Shown here: one piece after another, positions 1 to 4,991 of the stretch
Layout: each line of letters begins with the position of its first letter
Position numbering within the stretch: position 1 is the first letter of the stretch
Program-made: the position numbers and the translations under genes
Notes under the pieces: generated by a model
Database searches by the model: none
What the model was told of the DNA's origin: nothing
What the model saw: the letters and a program-made list of their open reading frames with translations, nothing else
NCBI GenBank assembly: GCA_023422005.1
Contig: JAEZSC010000020.1
Span: 1 to 5,068 of the forward strand
DNA: 5,068 bases
Direction of reading: 5' to 3'
From: Bacillota bacterium
GTDB lineage: Bacteria > Bacillota > Clostridia > Christensenellales > UMGS416

Positions 1-1
1 C

Positions 2-97
2 AACTATTACGAGCCGCGGTCGGCTCGAGCCTTGATGCGCAAAGGGAAAGGCGCGTTGCGCCATGCATCCAGGCGTGTGATTGGCCACCACTGGTAG
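2..97 (+). CDS. Possible 3' end of an upstream gene (partial, unknown)
   Basis: A reading frame is open from the left edge and closes with TAG at 95-97, giving about 31 residues that end ...RRVIGHHW. The tail is basic (many Arg, Lys and His) and matches no family I recognise. The argument for a real gene is context: a compact intrinsic terminator on the same strand lies 50 bases further on. Another plus-strand frame is open from 1 to 207 (TAA at 208-210), but it would run through that terminator and into the next gene, so it is less attractive. The start and most of the gene lie outside the window, so no function can be given. Confidence 0.3.
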   Translation, partial: NYYEPRSARALMRKGKGALRHASRRVIGHHW

Positions 98-146
98 AAG
101 GATTTAGGCGCGGCATGGCGGGGTTGCAAGCGGGTGGACATGCCCG

Positions 147-167
147 AGGCGGCTACCCCGCCTTTTT
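147..167 (+). terminator. Intrinsic terminator upstream of the permease gene
   Basis: A six-base-pair stem, AGGCGG (147-152) with CCGCCT (158-163), encloses the five-base loop CTACC and runs directly into five Ts at 163-167. This is the classical rho-independent layout. It would end transcription of whatever plus-strand gene enters from the left. It lies 35 bases before the permease start, and I see no good promoter between the two. The permease may therefore depend on read-through, or its promoter may lie within or before the terminator. Confidence 0.6.
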
Positions 168-202
168 GATCCAGCGGGAAAACCCCGTGCAGGCGGTATG
201 GC

Positions 203-1243
203 ATGGATAAATCCAGACAGGTTCTCCGATGGGTGTTGTGGGCTTTTGCCGCAGTGCTGGCAGCGCTGTTGCTGTACCGCCTGCGGTCGCTGGTGTTCGT
301 GCTGCTTCTATCGGCAATGCTGGCCTATTTGCTCTATCGTCCGCTCAAATATTTGGAACGCAGGATGAGACGGCCGTGGGCGCTGTTGGTTATTTTTGGG
401 TTGCTGGCCGGGTTCCTGGCGCTGTTCAGCGGTTATGCCGTACCGGTGTTCGTACGCCAGGCTGCGGAATTATTGGGGACCATTCCCAGGGTTATGGAGA
501 CGCTGCAAGGATTTTTAAGCCGCATGGCGCAGCGCAGCGGCGAACCTTTCGGCGATTTTGTAAATCAATCCTTTGACAAGCTGTATGCTCGCACGACCGA
601 TTGGCTGGGCACGGCCACGCTGGGCGTGGCACAATCCGGTTACAGCAATGTGGGTTGGGTGCTGTTGGTGCCTTTTATAACATTTTACATGCTTAAGGAT
701 CATGGGTTTTTCCTGGACCAATTGCAATACCTGGTGCCGGTGCGCTGGCGGGCCGACGCGGGGAAGCTGCTGGGATCCATCGATCTGTCCCTGGGGCACT
801 TTCTCAGAGGGCAGTTGCTCGTGAGCATTGTGGTCATGGCGATGATGACGGTCGGGCTTGCTGTTCTCGGCGTGCCCAACTATCTGTTGCTGGGCTTGCT
901 GTGCGGCGTGTTCAACATGATACCCTATGTAGGGCCTTTTTTGGGTGCGGCGCCGGTGGCGCTATCGGCCGCGGTGTGCGGCTGGCAGACGCTGGTATTG
1001 GCTTTGATACTGGTGCTGGTTGTGCAGCAGATGGACAACATGGTGCTCTCCCCAAAAATCATCGGGGACAATTTGCGCATTCATCCGCTATATATCATTG
1101 TTGCAATCTTGGCTGGTTCGGGTTTGCTGGGGTTCGTCGGCATCGTGTTCGCACTGCCCCTGCTCATCATCCTGCGGGAAACGGTGCAATTTCTTTTCCG
1201 CCGCAGACTGGATGCCCGGCGTTCTTCCAGCGATATAGGTTAG
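203..1243 (+). CDS. AI-2E/PerM-family membrane permease
   Basis: This is a 346-residue integral membrane protein of the AI-2E transporter (PerM, YtvI/YrrI-like) family, a normal length for the family. Hydrophobic stretches lie near residues 10-45, 58-82, 147-165, 203-236, 242-275 and 297-325, with a polar extracytoplasmic-type region around 85-145. Family signatures are clear: LRGQLLV (201-207), PYVGPFLGAAP (241-251) and DNMVLSPKIIGDNLRIHPL (278-296), then the Gly-rich segment AGSGLLGFVGIVFALPL (304-320). The C-terminus is short, basic and probably cytoplasmic. The start is supported by AGGCGG at 191-196, six bases before the ATG. Despite the family name, members have been linked to varied roles, including autoinducer-2 export and sodium/proton exchange, and the substrate cannot be read from the sequence. 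No promoter was recognised before it. The downstream lysA has its own promoter, so the two need not be co-regulated. Confidence 0.92.
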   Translation: MDKSRQVLRWVLWAFAAVLAALLLYRLRSLVFVLLLSAMLAYLLYRPLKYLERRMRRPWALLVIFGLLAGFLALFSGYAVPVFVRQAAELLGTIPRVMETLQGFLSRMAQRSGEPFGDFVNQSFDKLYARTTDWLGTATLGVAQSGYSNVGWVLLVPFITFYMLKDHGFFLDQLQYLVPVRWRADAGKLLGSIDLSLGHFLRGQLLVSIVVMAMMTVGLAVLGVPNYLLLGLLCGVFNMIPYVGPFLGAAPVALSAAVCGWQTLVLALILVLVVQQMDNMVLSPKIIGDNLRIHPLYIIVAILAGSGLLGFVGIVFALPLLIILRETVQFLFRRRLDARRSSSDIG

Positions 1244-1354
1244 GGGGACCGGGCGCTGGCGGCGGCCGGTGTGCCCTTGTGTCGCACTCCGGGCGATATT
1301 CTCTATATTCAGTGGCTTTGCCTACCGATGCTGTTGTCAAAACGTCCGCCGCTC

Positions 1355-1383
1355 TTGACAGCACTGCCCATCCATGTTACTTT
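1355..1383 (+). promoter_or_regulatory. lysA promoter, sigma-A type with extended -10
   Basis: A perfect -35 TTGACA (1355-1360) is followed by a 17-base spacer and TACTTT (1378-1383), with TG at 1375-1376 forming an extended -10. Transcription would start near 1390, giving a leader of about 30 bases. A TATGC/GCATA inverted repeat (1383-1387 with 1396-1400) covers the predicted start point. An imperfect dyad, TGTCAA (1335-1340) with TTGACA (1355-1360), overlaps the -35. Either could be an operator. The leader is too short for a lysine riboswitch. Confidence 0.75.
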
Positions 1384-1420
1384 ATGCATTAAAACGCATA
1401 ATCCATGGCGCGGAGGGACG

Positions 1421-2668
1421 ATGAGACGCTACTTTACCGAAGAGACCCCCTTCTATGGCTCGACCAATCCCGAGGAGCTGCTGAGCATCTACGGCAGCCC
1501 GCTTTATGTGTACAACGAGTCCATCCTGCGAAAGCGCTGCCGCGACATGAAGAATCTGGTGCCCATGGAGGGCTTCACTGCCGATTATTCCATCAAGGCC
1601 AACTCCAACCTGCATCTGCTTAAGATCGTACGCGAGGAAGGGCTGGAGGCCGACGCCATGTCGCCGGGCGAAATCCACGTGCTGCTGGCGGCGGGCTTTA
1701 CGCCGGAGCAGATCCTTTTCGTATGCAACAACGTCAGCGCCGACGAGATGACCTACGCCGTGGAGCGGGGCATCACCATCAGCGTGGATTCGCTGATGCA
1801 GCTGGAGACCTACGGCCAGCGCTTCCCTGGCAGCAAGGTGGCCGTGCGCTTCAATACCGGCTACGGCGCGGGGCATCACGAAAAGGTCGTGACCGCCGGC
1901 AAGAAGACCAAGTTCGGCATCAACGACGATAAGGCCGATGCCGTGGAAGCGCTGTTGAAAAAGTACAACCTCACGCTGTGCGGCATCAACCAGCATATCG
2001 GCTCTCTGTTTATGGAGGAGAGCGCCTATGTGGCCAGCTGCGAGGCTCTGCTGGAGCTGGCCAAGCGCTTCCCGGATCTGGAGTTCGTGGACATGGGCGG
2101 CGGCTTCGGCATACCTTACCGCAAGCAGGATGGCGAGCGCAGCCTGGATCTGGCTCCCTTCGCCCAGCGGCTGGGCGAGGCCATCGCCAACTTCAAGGCG
2201 CGCTACGGCGCCGATCGCAAGATGAAGTTCAAAACCGAGCCCGGGCGGTATGTCGTGGCCGAGAGCTGCGTACTGCTGGGCAGCGTGCACTCCATAAAGG
2301 ACAACAACGACATCACCTATGTGGGCACCGACCTGGGCATGAACGTGCTGATGCGCCCGGTGTTGTATGATTCCCACCACGACATCGAGGTGTACCGGGG
2401 CGGTAAACTGACCGACGAAGGCCGCCAAACCGTGACCATCGTGGGCAACATCTGCGAGAGTGGAGACAAGCTGGCCCAGGATCGCACGCTGCCCATCATC
2501 CGCCAGGGCGACATCCTGGGCGTGATGGATGCCGGCGCCTATGGGTATTCCATGGCAAGCAACTACAACCACCGGCTGCGTCCTGCCGAGGTGCTCATCG
2601 CGGCCGACGGCACCCACAGGCTTATCCGCCGCCGTGACACGTTGGAAGACCTGCTTCGTGCTTTCTGA
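1421..2668 (+). CDS. lysA: Diaminopimelate decarboxylase
   Basis: This PLP-dependent cytoplasmic enzyme decarboxylates meso-diaminopimelate to L-lysine, the last step of lysine biosynthesis. The 415-residue product has the normal length and fold order: an alanine-racemase-like barrel, then a beta domain. Visible motifs are YSIKAN (56-61) with the PLP lysine K59, GAGHHEKV (149-156), HIGS (192-195), the phosphate-binding GGGFGIPY (226-233), EPGR (273-276), CESGD (345-349) with the cysteine expected to reach the partner subunit's active site, and GAYGYSMASNYN (372-383). Serine at 57 replaces the more usual alanine. The frame is open further upstream to an ATG at 1271. The ATG at 1421 is preferred because GGAGG lies at 1412-1416, the promoter lies at 1355-1383 and homology begins here. 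The gene ends only 11 bases from a convergent gene with no terminator between them. Other decarboxylases of the family are less likely given the CESGD and GAYGYSM motifs. Confidence 0.96.
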   Translation: MRRYFTEETPFYGSTNPEELLSIYGSPLYVYNESILRKRCRDMKNLVPMEGFTADYSIKANSNLHLLKIVREEGLEADAMSPGEIHVLLAAGFTPEQILFVCNNVSADEMTYAVERGITISVDSLMQLETYGQRFPGSKVAVRFNTGYGAGHHEKVVTAGKKTKFGINDDKADAVEALLKKYNLTLCGINQHIGSLFMEESAYVASCEALLELAKRFPDLEFVDMGGGFGIPYRKQDGERSLDLAPFAQRLGEAIANFKARYGADRKMKFKTEPGRYVVAESCVLLGSVHSIKDNNDITYVGTDLGMNVLMRPVLYDSHHDIEVYRGGKLTDEGRQTVTIVGNICESGDKLAQDRTLPIIRQGDILGVMDAGAYGYSMASNYNHRLRPAEVLIAADGTHRLIRRRDTLEDLLRAF

Positions 2669-2679
2669 CAGGAGAGGGC

Positions 2680-2868
2680 TTAGAGAAATTTTAACACGAG
2701 GAACAGGTTGACCGCTGACATCACCGCGAAGGCGGCGCAGGCAATCAACACGAAGGTGGCGGTCTTGTCCATCTTCTTGGTACGGGCGGCGCGCACGCCA
2801 ACCAGAACGACGCCGGCGATGGCGGCTGCAAGCCCAAAGAGCAGAGCGCAGATGGCAACGGTCTTCAT
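2680..2868 (-). CDS. Small two-helix membrane protein, unknown function
   Basis: This 62-residue protein is mostly hydrophobic. Helix 1 spans about residues 4-25, a short basic loop (RAARTKKMDK, 26-35) follows, and helix 2 spans about 37-60. By the positive-inside rule the loop should be cytoplasmic and both ends outside. No catalytic motif or known family is recognised. The gene looks real because GGAGG (2873-2877) lies four bases before the ATG, the composition is consistently membrane-like, and the frame stops cleanly with TAA at 2680-2682. It converges on lysA with an 11-base gap. Its upstream region contains a strong terminator-like hairpin ending just before the ribosome binding site, which suggests expression is controlled by attenuation. 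It could be a small regulatory membrane peptide, a subunit of something encoded elsewhere, or a toxin-like hydrophobic peptide; nothing here decides between these. Confidence 0.72.
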   Translation of the reverse strand: MKTVAICALLFGLAAAIAGVVLVGVRAARTKKMDKTATFVLIACAAFAVMSAVNLFLVLKFL

Positions 2869-2872
2869 AGAA

Positions 2873-2877
2873 CCTCC
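2873..2877 (-). promoter_or_regulatory. Ribosome binding site of the small membrane protein
   Basis: The minus strand reads TATGGAGGTTCTATG, with GGAGG four bases before the ATG. It lies six bases after the T-tract of the upstream terminator-like hairpin, so the hairpin, the binding site and the start codon are packed together. This supports both the choice of start and a leader-based control model. Confidence 0.75.
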
Positions 2878-2883
2878 ATACGT

Positions 2884-2952
2884 AAAAAAAGGCGCTCCGC
2901 GGCTCAGCGTGTCGACAAGTCGCCACGCTGTCGCCTGCGGCGCTGATGCGCC
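2884..2952 (-). terminator. Terminator-like hairpin in the leader of the small gene (possible attenuator)
   Basis: On the minus strand a long interrupted stem ends in seven Ts (2890-2884). Paired segments from base to tip are 2891-2895 with 2948-2952, 2897-2900 with 2937-2940, 2901-2903 with 2933-2935, 2905-2911 with 2924-2930 (CAGCGTG/CACGCTG), and 2913-2915 with 2920-2922, closed by a tetraloop. That is about 22 pairs, broken by small bulges and one 1x7 internal loop. A shorter local hairpin, GGCGC/GCGCC (2939-2943 with 2948-2952), competes with the base of the stem. The T-tract ends 15 bases before the small gene's ATG. This position suits a transcription attenuator, although a terminator for some other minus-strand transcript cannot be excluded. 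Confidence 0.6.
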
Positions 2953-2983
2953 TTGGCGAATCAGACGACTTGTGCCATTTTTT
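2915..2983 (+). terminator. Possible plus-strand terminator (lysA read-through)
   Basis: On the plus strand ACAAGTCG (2915-2922) pairs perfectly with CGACTTGT (2966-2973), enclosing GGCGC-TGAT-GCGCC (2939-2952). Six Ts follow at 2978-2983. A smaller alternative stem, TGGC (2954-2957) with GCCA (2974-2977), abuts the T-tract. No terminator exists in the 11 bases after lysA, so this is the first plausible stop for its transcript. The outer stem is four bases away from the Ts and the alternative stem is short, so the call is tentative. With the A7/T7 tract at 2884-2890, the block could act in both directions. Confidence 0.3.
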
Positions 2984-2988
2984 GATTA

Positions 2989-3018
2989 ATCGCCTGACTA
3001 TAGCCGTCGCCAGGCGAT
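2989..3018. repeat. Inverted repeat ATCGCCTG ... CAGGCGAT
   Basis: ATCGCCTG at 2989-2996 is the exact reverse complement of CAGGCGAT at 3011-3018, with a 14-base centre. The same octamer recurs in direct orientation at 3061-3068, and its last seven bases (TCGCCTG) at 2931-2937. The arms could form an RNA hairpin in the leader or serve as a protein-binding dyad. Confidence 0.6.
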
Positions 3019-3111
3019 ATCCTTACTTTTAAACTCATATAGTTTTCTCAAGAGACGTTTATCGCCTGTGGGCGGAATTTTAACGACATCTTGAATTTTT
3101 TGGGCTTCCTC

Positions 3112-3130
3112 CTGCCGAATGAATCGGCAG
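3112..3130. repeat. Perfect hairpin CTGCCGA/TCGGCAG
   Basis: A seven-base-pair perfect stem encloses a five-base loop (3119-3123). On the minus strand the 3' arm runs into AGGAGGAAG, a strong Shine-Dalgarno-like sequence, but the nearest ATG is 18 bases beyond it. There is no T-tract next to the stem on the minus strand, so it is not a terminator there. Its role is unknown; it may be a structural element of the leader. Confidence 0.5.
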
Positions 3131-3172
3131 TCGGTTATATCTTTGGTTTCCACACAAAGTTTGTCTACAAAA

Positions 3173-3203
3173 GAAGGCGCTCCGCAATCTGCGGAGCGCC
3201 TTT
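3173..3203 (-). terminator. Intrinsic terminator of the isomerase gene
   Basis: A ten-base-pair perfect stem, GGCGCTCCGC (3176-3185) with GCGGAGCGCC (3191-3200), encloses a five-base loop. A-U pairs extend it by two (3174-3175 with 3201-3202). On the minus strand it begins 10 bases after the isomerase stop and is followed by a T-rich CTTCTTTTG tail. On the plus strand it is followed by TTT only. It should insulate the isomerase from the small gene downstream. Confidence 0.85.
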
Positions 3204-3210
3204 CCGATGT

Positions 3211-4689
3211 TTAGAACGGGTTTTCGGAATCGTAGAGCATGCCCTTGGGGCGGTTGAAGTCGATCTCTTCGACGCCCAGCATGCGCAGCGCGTCGAACAG
3301 CGCCTTACCCACATGATCGAAGGCCACGGCGCCATGGTGCGGGTAGCGCTTCTCGATGAGCACATGGCGGTAGAAACGCGCCATCTCGGGGATGGCGAAG
3401 ATGCCGGTGCCGCCAAAGCTGCGGGTGTCGGTGGGCAGCACCTCGCCCTGGGCAACATAGCTGCGCAGGTGGGTGTCGGCAGTGCTCTGCAGGCGGAAGA
3501 ATGTGATGCCGCCGGCGATCAGATCACCTTCCAGCGTGCCGCGGGTAATGTTGGGCTCCTGACCGGGCTCCAGCAGGCGGTGCATGATCATCTGGTGGCG
3601 CATCTCGGGCTTGCGCAGATAGCACGATGGCGTGTTGCCGCAGTGGAAGCCCATGAACAGGTCGCAGTTCTTGTAATCGTAGCTACCCTTGATCTCCGAC
3701 TCGTACATGTCATTGGGCACGGTGTTGTTGATGTCCAGCAGCGTGGCGGGACGGCCGGTGGCGCAGGCGATGATGTATTCGCTGAGCGCGCCATAAATAT
3801 CCACTTCGCAGGCTACGGGGATCAGCCGGCTCATGAGCCGGGAATTCACATAGCACGGCACAAACCCGAACTGGGTTTGGAACGCCGGCCAGCACTTGTT
3901 GGCGAAGGCTACATGTTCCGAGGCGCCCAGGTTCTTCTCGGCCCAATCCAGCAGCGTCAGTTCGAACTGTGCGAGCTTGGGCAGAATGCCGGGCATCTTG
4001 TTGCCGGTACCCAGTTCCTTGGCCATGTCGGCCATGACAGCCTCAATGCGGCTGTCGCCGGCGTGGGCGTTGAAGCTGGCGTACAGGTCCAGCTCGGAGT
4101 TCTCCTGCACCTCAACGCCCAAGTCATACAGCGGCTTGATGGGGGCGTTGCAGGCCAGGAAATCAAAGGGGCGCGGGCCGAAGGTGATAACCTTGAGCTT
4201 CTGCAGGCCCAGTATTACGCTGGCCACCGGCACAAAATCTCCGATCATCGCGGCGACTTCCGCGGCGGTGCCCACGGGATAGGAGGGAATGTAAGGCCGA
4301 AGCTTACGCAGGCCGATGTTGTAGGAAGCGTTGAGCATGCCGCAATAGGCGTCTCCGCGGCCGCCCAACAGGTCGTCGCCGGTTTCTTCAGCGGCGGCGG
4401 CGAACATGACCGGGGAGCCGAAGCGCCGGGCCAGCAGCGTTTCGGGGCCTTCGGGGCCGAAGTTGCCCAGATAGACGACCAGCGCGTTGACGCCGGCGGC
4501 CCGCATCTCATCCAGCGCCTTGAGCGCGTCGTTCTCATTCTCCACAATGGTTTGTGCCTCGGCGATGGGGATGCCCGCTGCCTTGCACGCCTCAACGACC
4601 GCCCGGCGGCGCTTCAGAGACAGCTCCGCGACAAAGCAATCACGGCTTACTGCGACAATACCCAGCTTTACTTGCGGTATATTCTGCAT
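3211..4689 (-). CDS. L-fucose/L-arabinose isomerase-family protein
   Basis: This 492-residue cytoplasmic aldose-ketose isomerase belongs to the FucI/AraA-like superfamily, a metal-dependent group that interconverts sugars such as L-fucose/L-fuculose or D-arabinose/D-ribulose. The N-terminal half is a pair of nucleotide-fold-like domains, with VVYLGNFGPEG at 71-81. The catalytic part carries CEVDIYGALSE (294-304) and LLDINN (317-322). E295 and D319 are 24 residues apart, the same spacing as the metal ligands E337 and D361 of E. coli FucI. The third ligand is probably in PHHGAVAFDHVG (450-461). It is about 100 residues shorter than E. coli FucI and closer to the shorter clade found in Bacillota and Thermotogae. 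The frame is open upstream to 4905. The ATG at 4689 is chosen because GGAGGG (4701-4696) lies six bases before it and a promoter lies at 4746-4718. No pathway partner is adjacent, so the substrate is undecided. Confidence 0.88.
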   Translation of the reverse strand: MQNIPQVKLGIVAVSRDCFVAELSLKRRRAVVEACKAAGIPIAEAQTIVENENDALKALDEMRAAGVNALVVYLGNFGPEGPETLLARRFGSPVMFAAAAEETGDDLLGGRGDAYCGMLNASYNIGLRKLRPYIPSYPVGTAAEVAAMIGDFVPVASVILGLQKLKVITFGPRPFDFLACNAPIKPLYDLGVEVQENSELDLYASFNAHAGDSRIEAVMADMAKELGTGNKMPGILPKLAQFELTLLDWAEKNLGASEHVAFANKCWPAFQTQFGFVPCYVNSRLMSRLIPVACEVDIYGALSEYIIACATGRPATLLDINNTVPNDMYESEIKGSYDYKNCDLFMGFHCGNTPSCYLRKPEMRHQMIMHRLLEPGQEPNITRGTLEGDLIAGGITFFRLQSTADTHLRSYVAQGEVLPTDTRSFGGTGIFAIPEMARFYRHVLIEKRYPHHGAVAFDHVGKALFDALRMLGVEEIDFNRPKGMLYDSENPF

Positions 4690-4695
4690 AGGTTT

Positions 4696-4701
4696 CCCTC
4701 C
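4696..4701 (-). promoter_or_regulatory. Ribosome binding site that fixes the isomerase start
   Basis: GGAGGG on the minus strand lies six bases before the ATG at 4689. It decides the start over the upstream in-frame ATG at 4905, which would place both this site and the promoter inside the coding region. Confidence 0.85.
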
Positions 4702-4717
4702 ATGACATGATGGGTAA

Positions 4718-4746
4718 ATTGTAACATTAGCCGTGTATGGTGTAAA
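4718..4746 (-). promoter_or_regulatory. Isomerase promoter, sigma-A type with extended -10
   Basis: On the minus strand TTTACA (4746-4741) and TACAAT (4723-4718) are separated by exactly 17 bases, with TG one base before the -10 giving TGTTACAAT. Each hexamer matches the consensus at five of six positions. Transcription should begin near 4711, leaving a leader of about 22 bases, too short for a riboswitch. Control would therefore be by a DNA-binding protein. Confidence 0.78.
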
Positions 4747-4932
4747 GAAGAACGCTTTTGCAGCGCCTGTTGGATGATTTGGATGGCCGGGTAAGTATCC
4801 TGTGTGAAATGATCCCAATGGGAATAGAGCCGTTTCTTTTACATTTTGTTCCGTTGCGCTGATGCGATGGACAGCTTCCCAAAAATACCTGCTTCTTATA
4901 CTCATATTTGAAGATTTTTTTATGACTTATGA

Positions 4933-4961
4933 TTGATTGTCGATCTGCTTAGTGTTATAGT
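4933..4961 (+). promoter_or_regulatory. Promoter of the XRE-type regulator gene
   Basis: TTGATT (4933-4938), a 17-base spacer and TATAGT (4956-4961) form a good vegetative promoter, with TG at 4953-4954 making an extended -10. Transcription should start near 4968. A TTGTCG half-site overlaps the -35 (4937-4942) and a dyad of the same half-site lies just after the start point, a typical position for autorepression. Confidence 0.75.
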
Positions 4962-4972
4962 ATAGACGAAGG

Positions 4973-4991
4973 TTGTCGCGCGATTCGACAA
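4973..4991. promoter_or_regulatory. TTGTCG dyad, probable operator
   Basis: TTGTCG (4973-4978) and CGACAA (4986-4991) form a perfect six-base inverted repeat with a seven-base centre. A further copy, ATTGTCGA (4936-4943), overlaps the -35 and is the exact reverse complement of TCGACAAT (4985-4992). The sites flank the predicted transcription start of the regulator gene. Binding by the regulator itself is inferred, not shown. Confidence 0.5.

Larger units (their letters stand above)
2869..3210 (-). other. 342-base region without a confident gene; structured leader candidate
   Basis: This AT-richer stretch (78 G/C of 180 bases at 3001-3180) sits between much GC-richer genes. In minus-strand order it holds the isomerase terminator (3200-3176), a TATAAC -10-like hexamer (3139-3134) without a good -35, and a perfect hairpin CTGCCGA/TCGGCAG (3130-3112) followed at once by AGGAGG. 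Next come a CAGGCGAT copy (3068-3061), a hairpin with ATCGCCTG/CAGGCGAT arms (3018-2989), an ACAAGTCG octamer (2973-2966) and the large terminator-like hairpin (2952-2884). A frame of 70 stop-free codons runs through part of it but has no credible start. I interpret the region as the 5' leader of the small membrane protein, or as a separate structured RNA. No known riboswitch consensus was recognised. Confidence 0.45.

Noticed and set aside
7..204. 65-codon minus-strand open frame
   Set aside because: No ribosome binding site, overlaps the permease start, and lies opposite a clear plus-strand terminator.
1248..1270. ACCGG/CCGGT hairpin after the permease stop as a terminator
   Set aside because: The stem is five base pairs with a 13-base loop and no T-tract follows.
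1271..1420. N-terminal extension of LysA from the ATG at 1271
   Set aside because: It covers the lysA promoter and ribosome binding site, and typical family sequence starts only at 1421.
1391..1420. Lysine riboswitch or T-box in front of lysA
   Set aside because: The predicted leader is only about 30 bases, far too short, and no matching motif is present.
1382..2926. 514-codon open frame antisense to lysA
   Set aside because: It is a high-GC shadow frame of lysA. Its His/Ala/Gly/Val-rich composition has no domain logic, it runs across the small gene's start region, and lysA has all its catalytic motifs on the other strand.
3091..4710. 539-codon open frame antisense to the isomerase
   Set aside because: The isomerase frame has family motifs, a ribosome binding site, a promoter and a terminator. 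The opposite frame has none of these and is a codon-bias shadow.
4747..4760. Possible CcpA cre site upstream of the isomerase -35
   Set aside because: Only the AAGCGTT centre fits; the outer TG and CA positions of the consensus are missing.
4690..4905. N-terminal extension of the isomerase to the ATG at 4905
   Set aside because: The extension would contain the promoter (4718-4746) and the ribosome binding site (4696-4701), has no ribosome binding site of its own, and reads as unstructured, non-homologous sequence.
4892..4921. CTTC/GAAG stem followed by seven Ts as a plus-strand terminator
   Set aside because: Only four contiguous pairs with mismatches beyond, low GC, and no plus-strand gene before it to terminate.
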